The position numbers were made by a program, and so were the translations under genes. From Chitinophagales bacterium (lineage in GTDB: Bacteria; Bacteroidota; Bacteroidia; Chitinophagales; Saprospiraceae), in NCBI GenBank assembly GCA_013299105.1, contig JAAFJY010000002.1, positions 248,001 to 312,000 on the forward strand: a stretch of DNA of 64,000 nucleotides. The letters run 5' to 3'. How positions within the stretch are numbered: position 1 is the first letter of the stretch; each line of letters opens with the position of its first letter. The notes beneath the pieces were generated by a model. That model was not told the DNA's origin and searched no databases. It saw only the letters and a list, made by a program, of their open reading frames with translations. Of the stretch, positions 1 through 10,527 are shown in pieces.

Positions 1-2
1 TA

Positions 3-1442
3 CAGCAATTTGACCCTTTTGACGCCCCCACTGGTCGACTCAATTACTGGGGATATAGCCCCATTGCTTTTTTTGCTCCCCACAATGCTTATGCCGTCGA
101 CCAGGATCCAATTGCCGCAGTCGATGAGTTTCGAGACATGGTCAAAGCCCTGCACCGGGCCAATATCGAAGTGATTCTCGATGTGGTGTTCAACCACACA
201 GGTGAAGGAGATGAAAATGGCCCCACCCTTTCACTCAAGGGGTTGGCCAATCGCAGTTACTACATTTTACAGAATGAGCCCCGATTTTACAAAAATTTCA
301 GTGGTACGGGCAATACCTTGAATGCCAACCACTCGGTGGTGCGCAGAATGATTCGGGATTGCCTGCGCTATTGGACCTCGGTGATGCACGTGGATGGCTT
401 CCGCTTCGACTTGGCTTCGGTTTTGAGCCGCGACAGCGATGGTGCGCCCTTGAAAAACCCACCACTGCTTTGGGAGATCGAATCGGATCCCGTTTTGGCC
501 TCTACTAAACTCATTGCCGAGGCCTGGGATTTGGAATTGTACCAAGTCGGAAATTTCATCGGCGAACGTTGGGCGGAATGGAATGGGCCGTTTCGCGACC
601 AGGTGCGGGCCTTCATCAAAGGCGATTCGGGGCATGTGGGTGCTTTGGCGCAGCGCTTTTTGGCCAGTCCGGACTTGTTCAACACCAAAGAGCGCAATCC
701 CAATCGCAGCATCAATTTCTTCTCTTGCCACGATGGCTTCACCCTCAACGACCTGGTTTCATACAACGAAAAGCACAACGAAGCCAATGGCGAGAACAAC
801 CGCGACGGCCACAACCACAACCTGAGCTGGAATTGCGGTGTAGAAGGCCCTAGTCAAGACCCCATGATCGAAGCCACTCGCTTGCGGCAGTGCAAAAACT
901 TTTTCAGCATTTTGCTCTTGTCACAAGGCACGCCTATGCTCTGGATGGGCGATGAAGTACGGCGTACCCAATTGGGAAACAACAACGCTTACTGCCAGGA
1001 CAGCCCCATTTCTTGGTTTGATTGGACGGCTTTGGAACGCGAAAAAGACATGCTGCGTTTTGTGCAGAAACTGATCCGCTTCAACCTCAGTTCTCCATAC
1101 AGCATGGAAAAAGCCTTCCTCAACAGCGATCGTACCGTATTGCGCTGGCATGGCATAGAGGCCACCAAACCCGATTGGAGCGACCATTCGCGCAGCTTGG
1201 CTCTGGTGTTGAGCAATCCAGAGTATGGACACGAACTCTACATCGCCATGAATGCCTTTTGGGAACCCTTGACCTTTGAATTGCCCCCGCCATTTGCATT
1301 CCAGGAAAGCGCCTGGCACTTGTACATCGACACCGCAAAACCCAGTCCTCAAGACATTGCTGAAGAATTCCCTGGAAAAAAACTCCAAAATGGCCATTAC
1401 ACCCTCGCCCCAAGATCGGTGGTGGTGCTAGTGGGCAAGTAA
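3..1442 (+). CDS. glgX: Glycogen debranching enzyme GlgX, 5' truncated by window edge
   Basis: Isoamylase-type GH13 enzyme that hydrolyses alpha-1,6 branches of glycogen or limit dextrins in the cytoplasm. The reading frame is open from base 3, so the ORF-track start at 138 is internal; the upstream codons read RLNYWGYSPIAFFAPHNAYA, a GlgX/isoamylase core motif. Visible catalytic elements are DGFRFDLA (nucleophile Asp), AEAWD (acid/base Glu) and FFSCHDGF (third carboxylate), followed by the GlgX-like NEANGENNRDG segment and a C-terminal beta domain. The N-terminal CBM48-like part lies outside the window. No partner gene is visible; the next gene starts 287 bp downstream. The family call is firm; GlgX rather than plant-type isoamylase is inferred from the NRDG segment. 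Confidence 0.93.
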   Translation, partial: QQFDPFDAPTGRLNYWGYSPIAFFAPHNAYAVDQDPIAAVDEFRDMVKALHRANIEVILDVVFNHTGEGDENGPTLSLKGLANRSYYILQNEPRFYKNFSGTGNTLNANHSVVRRMIRDCLRYWTSVMHVDGFRFDLASVLSRDSDGAPLKNPPLLWEIESDPVLASTKLIAEAWDLELYQVGNFIGERWAEWNGPFRDQVRAFIKGDSGHVGALAQRFLASPDLFNTKERNPNRSINFFSCHDGFTLNDLVSYNEKHNEANGENNRDGHNHNLSWNCGVEGPSQDPMIEATRLRQCKNFFSILLLSQGTPMLWMGDEVRRTQLGNNNAYCQDSPISWFDWTALEREKDMLRFVQKLIRFNLSSPYSMEKAFLNSDRTVLRWHGIEATKPDWSDHSRSLALVLSNPEYGHELYIAMNAFWEPLTFELPPPFAFQESAWHLYIDTAKPSPQDIAEEFPGKKLQNGHYTLAPRSVVVLVGK

Positions 1443-1729
1443 ACCTAGACCTTGAATTTGCTGTTAAAAAATGTGAATTTTGGTTTGTTCGGCATGTTTT
1501 TTTGACATACGATAGACGACTTACGACATAGGACTTACGATTTAGAGGCTCGCTGGAAAAACTTGTCGTGTTTAGGTTCTCGTTTGCACGGTTTGAGATC
1601 TTTGAAATTTAATATTGATCAATCCTTGCCTGTTCCCTGGAACCAATCATTGAAAAACAAGCTCTTTTATCCAGAACTCACGTTATTTGTAATGTAAAAC
1701 GCACCCAAGTCCACCAATTTTGCCCTGCC

Positions 1730-4700
1730 ATGACCACAACGAAACCATACCAGCCGATCCACAAGATCCGCCTTGTCACTGCGGCCTCCCTGTTCGACGG
1801 GCACGACGCGGCCATCAACATCATGCGCCGCATTTTGCAAAGTACCGGGGCCGAAATCATCCACCTGGGCCACAACCGCTCGGCCCTGGAAATTGTGGAA
1901 ACTGCGATCCAGGAAGACGTGCAGGGCATTGCCATTACCTCCTACCAAGGTGGGCACCTGGAGTTTTTCAAGTACATGTATGACCTGCTAAAGGAACGTG
2001 GGGCGGGGCACATCAAAATTTTTGGCGGCGGTGGTGGCACTATTTTACCCGAGGAAATCGAAGCACTGCATCAATACGGCATCGCCCGCATTTACTCGCC
2101 GGATGATGGGCGGCAAATGGGCTTGCAGGGCATGATCAACGACCTGCTCCAACAGTGTGATTTCCCATTGGGGCAGCACTTGAATGGTGAACTGAAAGTC
2201 TATCAAAAACGCAATGCCCGCGCCTTGGCACGCATGATTTCGGCCATTGAGAATTATCCGCAAGAAAACCAAGCTTGGTTGAAAGACTTGGCCCATGTAG
2301 CAGCCGAAAAAAAAGCGCCCATCTTGGGCATCACGGGCACGGGGGGCGCTGGCAAGTCGAGCGTGGTAGATGAATTGGTAAGGCGTTTTTTACTCGATTT
2401 CCCTGAAAAAACCCTGGCCATAGTGTCGGTGGACCCCTCCAAACGTAAAAGTGGTGGGGCTTTACTAGGCGACCGCATCCGCATGAACGCGGTATCGAAC
2501 GATCGGGTTTTTATGCGCTCTTTGGCTACCCGTCAGGCCAATCTGGCCCTTTCTCAACACGTAGATGGGGCTTTGAACATTCTCAAAGCCGCTGGTTTTG
2601 ACCTGATTATCCTCGAAACTTCGGGAATTGGGCAGTCCGATACCGAAATAGTGGACCATGCCGACCTCTCGCTTTATGTAATGACCCCAGAATACGGCGC
2701 AGCCTCGCAGCTCGAAAAAATTGATATGATCGACTACGCCGACGTCATTGCCCTGAATAAATTTGACAAACGCGGAGCACTCGATGCCCTGCGCGATGTG
2801 CGCAAGCAATTTCAACGTGCCCACAGCCTTTGGGAACAAAACCTGGATGACATACCTGTGTTTGGCTCCATCGCAGCCCAGTTCAATGATCCGGGTATGA
2901 ACGCTTTGTACCGGAAAATCATCGACTTGCTGGGCGAAAAAACGGGGCAAAAGTGGGATTCTGTTTTGTTGCCTGAGGCCAAAATTAGCGAAAAAGTCCA
3001 CATCATTCCGCCCAGCCGCAATCGCTACCTGGCCGAGATTGCAGAGAACAATCGCCAATACGATCATTGGGTTCGCACGCAAAGTGAGTTGGCTCGTCAA
3101 GCTTTTGCGCTGCACAAAACCCTGGAAACCTTGCCCACCCAGACTGACCACAAAGTACTGGAAACCCTCAAAGAAAACCAGCAGCGCGTTTGGCAAAGCC
3201 TTGATCCTCACTGCCGAGAAATCCTGCAAAACTGGAAGCAAGACAAGGCCAATTATGCCGCCGACGAGTTTGTGTACCAGGTTCGGGGCAAGGACATCAA
3301 GGTGCCTACTTTTCACTTGTCTTTGTCACAAACCCGGATTCCAAGGGTGGTTTTGCCCCGTTACGTGGATTGGGGCGAGATTTTGCGCTGGGTTTTGCAA
3401 GAAAACGTACCCGGCAGCTTTCCTTATACCGCAGGTGTTTTTCCGTTCAAACGCCAGGAAGAAGACCCCACCCGCATGTTCGCAGGGGAAGGCGGGCCGG
3501 AGCGTACCAATCGGCGTTTTCATTATGTGTCGCTCGACCAACCAGCCAAGCGCTTATCCACCGCTTTTGATTCGGTGACTTTGTACGGCGAAAACCCCGA
3601 CGAACGGCCCGATATCTATGGCAAAATTGGCAATTCAGGCGTCAGCATTTGCTCACTTGACGATGCCAAGCGCTTGTATTCGGGGTTTGACCTTTGTGAT
3701 CCCCGCACCTCGGTATCGATGACCATCAATGGGCCAGCAGCCACGATCGCAGCTTTTTTCATGCACGCCGCGATTGACCAGCAATGCGAAAAATACATCC
3801 ACGAACAAGGGCTGGAAGCGCAAGTTGAAGCCGTTTTGCAAAAAAAATACGATCTACAAGGCTTCTCTCGCCCAACTTACCGTGGAGATTTACCTCTTGG
3901 AAACGACGGCTTGGGCCTGCTTTTGCTAGGCATCAGTGGCGATGAAGTACTGGAACCCGCAGTTTACCAAAGCCTCAAAGCCCAGGCCCTGAAAGCCGTG
4001 CGTGGTACCGTGCAGGCCGACATTTTGAAAGAAGACCAGGCCCAAAACACCTGCATTTTTTCCACCGAATTTTCGCTCAAACTGATGGGCGATATGCAGG
4101 AGTATTTTGTACAAAACCAGGTGCGCAATTTTTACTCGGTATCCATTTCGGGATATCACATCGCCGAGGCGGGGGCCAATCCGATCTCGCAATTGGCCTT
4201 TACCCTGTCCAATGGTTTTACTTTTGTGGAATATTACCTCAGTCGAGGGATGCTCATCGACGATTTTGCACCCAATCTCTCTTTCTTTTTCTCCAACGGC
4301 ATTGACCCCGAATACGCAGTGATTGGGCGGGTGGCCAGGCGCATCTGGGCCAAAGCCATGCGCGAAAAATACGGGGCCAATGAGCGTTCGCAGATGCTCA
4401 AGTACCACATCCAAACCAGTGGGCGCTCCCTGCACGCACAGGAAATCGACTTCAACGATATTCGCACCACTTTACAGGCCCTTTATGCCATTTACGACAA
4501 CTGCAACTCCCTGCACACCAACGCCTACGATGAGGCCATCACCACCCCTACCGAAGAAAGTGTACGCCGAGCGATGGCCATCCAACTGATCATCAACCGC
4601 GAATTGGGCCTGGCCAAAAACGAAAATCCACTGCAAGGTGCGTTCATCATCGAAGAGCTGACCGACTTGGTGGAAGAAGCCGTTTTGCAGGAATTCGAGC

Positions 4701-5101
4701 GCATTTCGGAACGTGGTGGCGTATTGGGCGCGATGGAAACCATGTACCAACGGGGTAAAATCCAGGAAGAAAGCCTTTACTACGAAACCCTCAAGCACAA
4801 CGGTACTTATCCCATCGTGGGTGTCAATACTTTTTTGAGCAAAAGCGGCTCGCCTACTTTGATTCCTGGCGAAGTGATTCGTGCAACCGTGGAGGAAAAA
4901 ATGGCTCAAATCCAGGGCTTGAACGATTTGCACCAGGCGCAATCCAAAAAATCAGCTACCCAGTTGCGTCGCCTTCAAGAAGTGGCGATCAACAACGGCA
5001 ACTTATTTGAAGCTTTGATGGAAACCGTAAAATATTGCTCTTTAGGGCAAATCACCCAGGCACTTTATGCCGTGGGTGGACAGTACCGACGAAGTATGTA
5101 A
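1730..5101 (+). CDS. icmF: Fused isobutyryl-CoA mutase IcmF (B12 domain, G-chaperone, mutase)
   Basis: Adenosylcobalamin-dependent acyl-CoA mutase fused to its own GTPase chaperone; IcmF interconverts isobutyryl-CoA and n-butyryl-CoA. Domain order in the 1123-aa product: N-terminal B12-binding domain with FDGHD (His25 the expected lower cobalt ligand), MeaI-like GTPase at about 190-420 (P-loop GTGGAGKSS, then [16 protein letters not shown]), linker, and a TIM-barrel mutase from about 560. Against methylmalonyl-CoA mutase, RMFAGEG puts Phe584 where MCM has Tyr89, and [14 protein letters not shown] puts Gln772 where MCM has Arg207. This Phe/Gln pair is the isobutyryl-CoA mutase signature. SGYHIAEAG carries the conserved active-site His. 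The gene appears to stand alone. It may also turn over isovaleryl/pivalyl-CoA, as reported for some IcmF proteins. Confidence 0.95.
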   Translation: MTTTKPYQPIHKIRLVTAASLFDGHDAAINIMRRILQSTGAEIIHLGHNRSALEIVETAIQEDVQGIAITSYQGGHLEFFKYMYDLLKERGAGHIKIFGGGGGTILPEEIEALHQYGIARIYSPDDGRQMGLQGMINDLLQQCDFPLGQHLNGELKVYQKRNARALARMISAIENYPQENQAWLKDLAHVAAEKKAPILGITGTGGAGKSSVVDELVRRFLLDFPEKTLAIVSVDPSKRKSGGALLGDRIRMNAVSNDRVFMRSLATRQANLALSQHVDGALNILKAAGFDLIILETSGIGQSDTEIVDHADLSLYVMTPEYGAASQLEKIDMIDYADVIALNKFDKRGALDALRDVRKQFQRAHSLWEQNLDDIPVFGSIAAQFNDPGMNALYRKIIDLLGEKTGQKWDSVLLPEAKISEKVHIIPPSRNRYLAEIAENNRQYDHWVRTQSELARQAFALHKTLETLPTQTDHKVLETLKENQQRVWQSLDPHCREILQNWKQDKANYAADEFVYQVRGKDIKVPTFHLSLSQTRIPRVVLPRYVDWGEILRWVLQENVPGSFPYTAGVFPFKRQEEDPTRMFAGEGGPERTNRRFHYVSLDQPAKRLSTAFDSVTLYGENPDERPDIYGKIGNSGVSICSLDDAKRLYSGFDLCDPRTSVSMTINGPAATIAAFFMHAAIDQQCEKYIHEQGLEAQVEAVLQKKYDLQGFSRPTYRGDLPLGNDGLGLLLLGISGDEVLEPAVYQSLKAQALKAVRGTVQADILKEDQAQNTCIFSTEFSLKLMGDMQEYFVQNQVRNFYSVSISGYHIAEAGANPISQLAFTLSNGFTFVEYYLSRGMLIDDFAPNLSFFFSNGIDPEYAVIGRVARRIWAKAMREKYGANERSQMLKYHIQTSGRSLHAQEIDFNDIRTTLQALYAIYDNCNSLHTNAYDEAITTPTEESVRRAMAIQLIINRELGLAKNENPLQGAFIIEELTDLVEEAVLQEFERISERGGVLGAMETMYQRGKIQEESLYYETLKHNGTYPIVGVNTFLSKSGSPTLIPGEVIRATVEEKMAQIQGLNDLHQAQSKKSATQLRRLQEVAINNGNLFEALMETVKYCSLGQITQALYAVGGQYRRSM

Positions 5102-5234
5102 CCTTTGAAAATGGGGAAAAAGCTGTAAATGCTACCAACTTTTCCATTTTTACTGCTGCCTTTACATTTTCCTTTTTCAAAAAACGCTAATCCTGACTAT
5201 TTTACAGCCGATTTCGCATCAAGTACGCCAACAA

Positions 5235-7256
5235 ATGACTCGTATCACCCTGCCAGGGCTTTTTGCCGCCCTCCTCGTTTGCATCTGTGCCTGTGTGCCG
5301 CCTAAAGACAAAAGCGGTGTCGCAGTAGTCAACACTGACTTGTTTGCGGATGCAGAAATTCAGGAAATATATCGACTACAAGACTTGCGCAATACGGACA
5401 GCCTGTTGAGCTATTTTGAAGCACAAGACCCAAGTTACCGCTACGCCGCAGCCTTGGCTTTCGGCTCGGTACGCGATACCAATGCCATTGAAAAACTGGG
5501 GGAGCTACTCAAAGATGAGTCGATGGACGTGCGCTATGCAGCGGCTTATGCACTGGGCCAAATCGGCAACGCCGCTGCCGAACCAGTCTTATTGGAAGGT
5601 TTCGAACGTTACGACAGCACTGGTGAGTCCATGAAAGTCAATGGGGCCATTTTGGAAGCCATTGGCAAATGCGGCAGTTTGAAGTCTTTGCAGCAAATGA
5701 GCAAAGTAAGTACTTACAAAGCTGGCGACACCCTTTTGCAAGAAGGCCTGGCTTGGAGTGTTTACCGTTTTGGTTTGCGCGGCATCACCGATACTTCGGC
5801 TACGGCTCGCATGGTGGGCATAATAGCCAACAAGCGCAACTGGCCGCGCCTTCGCCTGATTGCTGCCCATTACCTGGGGCGTGTGAGAGGCATTCGCCTC
5901 GATACTTTTGGTCGAACCTTGGCTCCTTTGGCCGTAAAAGAGCCCGATGTAAATATTCGCATGGCCCTCGCCAGTAGCTTGGGCAAAAGCAACCGTTTGT
6001 ATGTTTCAGATACTTTGATGAAATGGCTGCCGCGTGAAACCGATTACCGGGTGAGGGTCAATATCATCAACGCACTGGGCACACACCTTTATAAAAATGT
6101 ACGCCCCGCAGTTTTTAATGCCCTCAAGGATCCCAACGTTCATGTGCAAAACACCGCAGCGCAGTTTTTTGTCACTGCGGGGCAAGGCATGGACGCTACT
6201 TATTATTGGCGTTTGGCCAAGGATTCTACCCTGACTTGGTCACAACAGGCGGCCTTGTATGCCGCAGCTCAGAAACACTTGCCGCCAAGTTTTGCAGAAT
6301 TTCGTGATCCCATGAATTATCAGTGCCGCAAGCGCTACGAACGGGCAACCGATCCCTACGAAAAAGCGGCTTTTTTGAAAGCAATGGGCCAGTTTGGTTG
6401 GAATTTCCGCTACATCTACCAACAAGGAGCTGCGGCTAAAAGCACTACCTTGCGCACCGCAGCCTGGGAAGCTTTGTCGGCCATCAATGAAAGGCCTGAT
6501 TTTTTCAAGTTTTTTGGCGCAGGTTGGCCCAAGGTTGCCAAAGAACTGTCGATTTATTTCAAAAGAGGCACCATGGGCGGAGATGCGGGTGTGATCGCTT
6601 TAGCAGCAATTGCCCTTCGCTCGCCTCAAAGGGCTTACCGTGAGTTTTTCCCACAATACGGTTGGTTGGACACAACCCTAACGACCCTGAAAATGCCAAG
6701 GGATTTAGAAACTTACCATGAAGTTCAAAAGACCGTTGCCTACCTCAAAAATTCGGGTCCGCCAGATTTGTACAAAAACAAGGCTGGCAAAAACCAAGTC
6801 GATTGGTCGGTGTTGCAAAGCCTTGATAATGACACCCGTACCATCATCCAAACTTCCAAGGGTGCAATTCGGGTGCAGCTATTGCCTAATCTAGCCCCAG
6901 CCAGCGTAGCGAGTTTTGTAGAACTCGTTAAAAGTGGCTACTACAATGACAAAACCTTTCACCGGGTAGTCCCCAACTTTGTCATCCAGGGCGGTTGTCC
7001 ACGGGGTGATGGTTACGGAAGTCTCGATTTTACCCTGCGTACCGAAGTGCCCCCCGCTTCGCGCTATTCGGAAGGAGGCTACATCGGCCTGGCTTCCGCC
7101 GGGCCCGATACCGAAGGGGTACAATTTTTTATCGTACATTCGCCTACCCCTCACTTGGATGGCAAATACACCATTTTTGCCAAAGTGGTGGAAGGAATGA
7201 ATGTGGTGCATGACATTCAGGTAGGTGATTTGATCAAGCGCATTACGGTGCAATAA
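5235..7256 (+). CDS. HEAT-repeat lipoprotein with C-terminal cyclophilin-type peptidyl-prolyl isomerase
   Basis: Predicted envelope lipoprotein: the N-terminus [20 protein letters not shown] ends in a lipobox-like cysteine. Residues about 50-330 consist of HEAT-like helical repeats (for example [20 protein letters not shown] and [17 protein letters not shown]), and about 535-673 form a cyclophilin domain: [22 protein letters not shown], then [24 protein letters not shown] and [12 protein letters not shown]. Cyclophilins catalyse prolyl cis/trans isomerisation; with the lipoprotein signal this one probably assists folding of exported or outer-membrane proteins while the repeats bind clients. 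It sits 134 bp after icmF and 59 bp before gcvT, both co-directional, with no clear functional link. The domain calls are strong; client and catalytic competence are inferred. Confidence 0.9.
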   Translation: MTRITLPGLFAALLVCICACVPPKDKSGVAVVNTDLFADAEIQEIYRLQDLRNTDSLLSYFEAQDPSYRYAAALAFGSVRDTNAIEKLGELLKDESMDVRYAAAYALGQIGNAAAEPVLLEGFERYDSTGESMKVNGAILEAIGKCGSLKSLQQMSKVSTYKAGDTLLQEGLAWSVYRFGLRGITDTSATARMVGIIANKRNWPRLRLIAAHYLGRVRGIRLDTFGRTLAPLAVKEPDVNIRMALASSLGKSNRLYVSDTLMKWLPRETDYRVRVNIINALGTHLYKNVRPAVFNALKDPNVHVQNTAAQFFVTAGQGMDATYYWRLAKDSTLTWSQQAALYAAAQKHLPPSFAEFRDPMNYQCRKRYERATDPYEKAAFLKAMGQFGWNFRYIYQQGAAAKSTTLRTAAWEALSAINERPDFFKFFGAGWPKVAKELSIYFKRGTMGGDAGVIALAAIALRSPQRAYREFFPQYGWLDTTLTTLKMPRDLETYHEVQKTVAYLKNSGPPDLYKNKAGKNQVDWSVLQSLDNDTRTIIQTSKGAIRVQLLPNLAPASVASFVELVKSGYYNDKTFHRVVPNFVIQGGCPRGDGYGSLDFTLRTEVPPASRYSEGGYIGLASAGPDTEGVQFFIVHSPTPHLDGKYTIFAKVVEGMNVVHDIQVGDLIKRITVQ

Positions 7257-7315
7257 TTCACCGTAGCGTTGCCTTTTATTTTTTCAAGACATTTTCTATT
7301 AAGCTTAGCCCAAAC

Positions 7316-8428
7316 ATGAAAAACACAGTGCTTTTTGAAAAACACCAGGCGTTGGGAGCTAAAATGGCTCCTTTTGCGGGTTACAACATGCCCATTTCTT
7401 ATGCGGGCATTCAGGAGGAACACCACGCGGTTCGCCAAGCTTTGGGGATTTTCGATGTATCGCACATGGGAGAGTTCATCGTCAAAGGTAAAAACGCTTT
7501 GGAATTCATCCAGGAAGTTACCTCCAATGATGCTTCCAAATTGGGTATTGGCCAAGCCCAATACTCTTGTCTGCCCAATGAAAATGGGGGCATCATCGAC
7601 GACTTGCTGGTGTACCGCTTGCCTGAAGACACCTGTAATGAAGGGGAACGTGCTTATATGCTGGTGGTCAATGCTTCCAACATCGAAAAGGACTGGAATT
7701 GGCTCAATGCCCACAACCAGTACAGCTACAATACCCGCCTAATCAATATTTCAGACCAAACTTCACTACTGGCTGTACAAGGGCCAAAAGCGGTAGAGGC
7801 TTTGCAGAGCCTGACGAATATTGATCTCAGTCGCATCAAGTACTACCATTTTTCCAAAGGCACCTTTGCGGGTCTGGACAATGTGCTCATTTCTGCCACG
7901 GGCTACACTGGGGCCGGCGGTTTTGAACTGTATGTAGACAACAAACAAGCGGCCGCGCTTTGGGAGGCGGTGATGGAAGCAGGCCAAAAGTATGGCATCA
8001 AGCCCGTTGGCCTTGGTGCTCGCGACACTTTGCGTTTGGAAATGGGTTTTTGCTTGTATGGAAACGACATTGACGACAGCACTTCGCCGCTGGAAGCTGG
8101 CTTGGGCTGGATTACCAAGTTAGACAAACCCAAATTTGTAGCCAAGGAGTTTTTAAGTGCCCAAAAATCTGCTGGCGTGACTCGTCGCCTAGTGGGCTTC
8201 AGCATGGAAGAACGCCGGGTACCTCGTCACGACTACCCCATTTGCGACCAAGCTGGCCGGGTCATTGGCAAAGTAACCTCAGGCACCCAATCGCCTACCC
8301 TGAGCAAACCCATTGGTCTGGGCTACGTCGAAAAGGAATTTGCAGTGAATGGCAGTGAAATTTACATTGACATGGGTGGCAAACTCATGCAGGCAGAAGT
8401 GCAAAAATTGCCATTTTTGAACCAGTAA
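7316..8428 (+). CDS. gcvT: Aminomethyltransferase, glycine cleavage system T protein
   Basis: T protein of the glycine cleavage complex: it transfers the aminomethyl carbon from H-protein lipoamide to tetrahydrofolate, releasing ammonia. The 370-aa product is of normal length. It shows the GcvT N-terminal signature ([26 protein letters not shown]), the folate-binding core ([25 protein letters not shown]), and the C-terminal barrel ([37 protein letters not shown]). The ATG at 7316 matches the family N-terminus. gcvH and gcvP are not nearby, which is common in Bacteroidota. Its 3' flank holds an imperfect palindromic repeat element. Confidence 0.96.
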   Translation: MKNTVLFEKHQALGAKMAPFAGYNMPISYAGIQEEHHAVRQALGIFDVSHMGEFIVKGKNALEFIQEVTSNDASKLGIGQAQYSCLPNENGGIIDDLLVYRLPEDTCNEGERAYMLVVNASNIEKDWNWLNAHNQYSYNTRLINISDQTSLLAVQGPKAVEALQSLTNIDLSRIKYYHFSKGTFAGLDNVLISATGYTGAGGFELYVDNKQAAALWEAVMEAGQKYGIKPVGLGARDTLRLEMGFCLYGNDIDDSTSPLEAGLGWITKLDKPKFVAKEFLSAQKSAGVTRRLVGFSMEERRVPRHDYPICDQAGRVIGKVTSGTQSPTLSKPIGLGYVEKEFAVNGSEIYIDMGGKLMQAEVQKLPFLNQ

Positions 8429-8455
8429 ACAGCCTCTAAGGAACAGAAAAGAAAC

Positions 8456-8720
8456 AAAGTGGACATCTTTGACTTTTGATCAAGCCCTTTTCGTGGCAAC
8501 GCTAAAGCCAAAATCATGGTCAAAATCATGCTGGAAATCCGCAAGAATGGGTGTGTGTGTAAGTGTGAGTTCGGGTGTGTGGTGCTTCGAGTTGAATCTT
8601 TCGTCTTGGCCAATTGGAAACGGTGTTCCCTCACACGCACACCCAAACACACACCCAAACCCATTTTCATCCGTGTTCCCAACTAGCCTCGCACAGCGAG
8701 GCAACGAAGATGTCTACTTT
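8456..8720. repeat. Imperfect palindromic intergenic element (MITE-like), copy 1
   Basis: Fills most of the 463-bp gap after gcvT. Outer ends are inverted repeats: aaagtggacatcttt (8456-8470) against gaagatgtctacttt (8706-8720), 13 of 15 matching. Inside, a GT-rich arm (8548-8585) faces an AC-rich arm (8632-8662), so the whole segment can fold on itself. The right end (CCAA, 2 nt, AGCCTCGC, 5 nt, GAGGCAA, 2 nt, AAGA) matches that of the element after mutM near 38962-39000. ORFs called on both strands here (8469-8726, 8480-8704) are low-complexity by-products. The call as a non-autonomous mobile or REP-like element is inference. Confidence 0.5.
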
Positions 8721-8818
8721 ATTTAATCTGCGGCCCCAAACTGGGGTATTGGGAAATAAAATGGTTAAAAAAGCCCGCCAAAGTGGAATCTATGCAACAT
8801 TTCCGCTCACATTGCATT

Positions 8819-8826
8819 TATCTTTG
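8819..8826 (+). promoter_or_regulatory. Bacteroidota-type -7 box (TATCTTTG) of the GbsR-type gene
   Basis: TATCTTTG matches the Bacteroidota housekeeping -7 consensus TAnnTTTG exactly, 65 nt upstream of the ATG at 8892. A TTTC near 8800 may serve as a weak -33 element. Confidence 0.45.
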
Positions 8827-8891
8827 TACTTTCAGGAAGTTTTGAAAAAATCGAAATTTCACCCGAGTGCTAATTACAAAGTTCGCAAGCC

Positions 8892-9392
8892 ATGAACCTG
8901 ACCGAAGGAAAAGAGAAATTTTTGCAATCCTGGGGCGCATTGGGCTCTAGCTGGGGAGTCAATCGCACCATGGCCCAGATCCATGCCTTGCTGATGATCT
9001 CGCCACACGCCCTAAGTGCAGACGACGTGATGGAGGAATTGAAAATCTCTCGCGGAAATGCCAACATGAACATCCGCGCCTTGATCGATTGGGGTTTGGT
9101 GTTCAAAGAACTTCGTGCAGGCGAGCGCAAAGAATTTTTCGTTGCAGAAAAAGACATGTGGAAAGTCGTGAAAAATATCATCATCCAGCGCAAAAAACGT
9201 GAACTCGAGCCCATGATCAAAGTACTCGACGAGCTATCCAGCGTAGAAGGCGATGACGCCGAAACCGAAGAGTTCGTCAAAACCATCAAAGACATCAAAC
9301 TATTTTCAAGCAAAGCCGATTCTACCCTCGATACCCTGATCAAGGCCGATTCCAACTGGTTTGTGGGGACTTTTATGAAGATGATTAAGTAG
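8892..9392 (+). CDS. GbsR/MarR-family winged-helix transcriptional regulator
   Basis: 166-aa cytoplasmic DNA-binding protein. Residues about 20-95 carry the winged helix (NRTMAQIHALLMISPHALSADDVMEELKISRGNANMNIRALIDWGLV, then an ERKEFFVAE wing), and the rest is charged helix (IIIQRKKRELEPMIKVLDEL) typical of GbsR-like dimerisation regions. GbsR homologues control osmoprotectant or transporter genes, but no such gene adjoins this one, so the target is unknown. It has its own TAnnTTTG promoter box and is followed by an opposing gene, so it is monocistronic. Family call good, ligand unknown. Confidence 0.85.
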   Translation: MNLTEGKEKFLQSWGALGSSWGVNRTMAQIHALLMISPHALSADDVMEELKISRGNANMNIRALIDWGLVFKELRAGERKEFFVAEKDMWKVVKNIIIQRKKRELEPMIKVLDELSSVEGDDAETEEFVKTIKDIKLFSSKADSTLDTLIKADSNWFVGTFMKMIK

Positions 9393-9450
9393 AAGTAGAA
9401 GTGTTGAAATATTTAAAAGAGAGGTTTTCGCTCAGGAAACTGGCCTATAA

Positions 9451-10392
9451 TCAACCATATACTTTTTTCAATCGCAAAGCCAAATCCTCAATATCCACTT
9501 TTCTAGCCATTGCACTGATCCAAGTTGCGGGGATATTTTCCCAACCATAAATCAAGCCTGCCAAACCACCCGTCACCGCGCCCGTGGTATCAGTATCCGA
9601 GCCCAGGTTGACTGCCTTGAGGGTGGCATCACGGTAGTTATCAGTGGTTAAAATGCACCAAATGCTTGCTTCGAGGGTATGTACCACGTAGCCACTGCTA
9701 GCAATGTCTGCTTCTGGTAGTTCGTAGATGTTTTCGTCCAACAGGCGTTTAAAAATGTTGATTTCCTGGGGATTCATTTCCGATTTTTTCAAGAATGCCT
9801 TGATTTCCTTTTGCAGTTGTTGATATACTGCGAACTTGTCTAAACCAGCCAAAATATGCCGGGCAAACTCTAGGTAATAAAAACAGGCAATCGACGAGCG
9901 CACATGCCCATGCGTAATGGACGACACCTTGCGGGTGAGCTGGTAACGCTCGTCAATGGGCCGATCTTTGATGTAAAGCAAAAGCGGCAAAATCCGCATC
10001 AACGAGCCATTGCCGTTGTCTGTTACATCCATTCCTCCGGCAAATTCAGGGGTTTCGCCACCCTGCAACCGAACAATGGCTTGCCTCGTGGCAATCCCCA
10101 CATCGAATACATGCCCCCTTGGCGTCCAATAATTTTTGGTGAGCCAGCGCACAAAATTGTCGGCAATTTTTTGCAAATCAAAGTCTTCGGTCAAAGCTTC
10201 AGCCAAGCAAAAAGCCAAAGAGCTGTCGTCGGAAAAGGTACCTGGGGGCAAGTTGTAAGTGCCGTATCCAATCATGTCAGTCACTGGCCTACGAGTGATT
10301 TCTGCCCTGCTTTTGAATTCCACGGGCACGCCCAGGGCATCGCCGACGGCAAGCCCGAAAAGGATGTCTTTGGATGGGTTATGGTTTCGCAT
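9451..10392 (-). CDS. ADP-ribosylglycohydrolase (DraG/ARH) family protein
   Basis: 313-aa protein of the ADP-ribosylglycohydrolase fold, whose members use two Mg ions to remove ADP-ribose from modified proteins, nucleic acids or small molecules. Motifs: GLAVGDALGVPVEF at the N-terminus, GTFSDDSSLAFCLAEAL (metal site 1; the family usually has TDDT), NGNGSLMRILPL, and GSDTDTTGAVTGGLAGLIYG (metal site 2). No signal peptide. It lies downstream of a serine hydrolase in the same direction, separated by a terminator, so the two need not be co-transcribed. No ADP-ribosyltransferase partner was seen, so the substrate is unknown. Confidence 0.92.
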   Translation of the reverse strand: MRNHNPSKDILFGLAVGDALGVPVEFKSRAEITRRPVTDMIGYGTYNLPPGTFSDDSSLAFCLAEALTEDFDLQKIADNFVRWLTKNYWTPRGHVFDVGIATRQAIVRLQGGETPEFAGGMDVTDNGNGSLMRILPLLLYIKDRPIDERYQLTRKVSSITHGHVRSSIACFYYLEFARHILAGLDKFAVYQQLQKEIKAFLKKSEMNPQEINIFKRLLDENIYELPEADIASSGYVVHTLEASIWCILTTDNYRDATLKAVNLGSDTDTTGAVTGGLAGLIYGWENIPATWISAMARKVDIEDLALRLKKVYG

Positions 10393-10473
10393 GGTTTGTT
10401 TTTTGGTGAAGGTAGGGGTTTTGGAGATGTGGCTGGGGGAAGCTGAAAATCACCTGGCCACCTACATAGAACA

Positions 10474-10508
10474 AAAAAAGCATGAGAAATACTCCCATGC
10501 TTTTCTTT
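10474..10508 (-). terminator. Hairpin terminator after the serine hydrolase gene
   Basis: Inverted repeat AAAAGCATG / CATGCTTTT around an 11-nt loop, with A- and T-rich flanks. It lies 20-55 nt beyond the stop of the minus-strand serine hydrolase. Confidence 0.6.
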
Positions 10509-10527
10509 TAAGTGCCAAAAAATTGCT

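Noticed and set aside
1443-1729. Small ORFs in the glgX-icmF gap
   Set aside because: Only shadows of the icmF start region; no start or composition support.
2465-3316. 283-aa minus-strand ORF inside icmF
   Set aside because: Antisense shadow of the mutase gene; no motif.
8469-8726. ORFs on both strands after gcvT
   Set aside because: Low-complexity GT/AC repeats in a palindromic element translate as His/Thr- or Val/Ser-rich strings.
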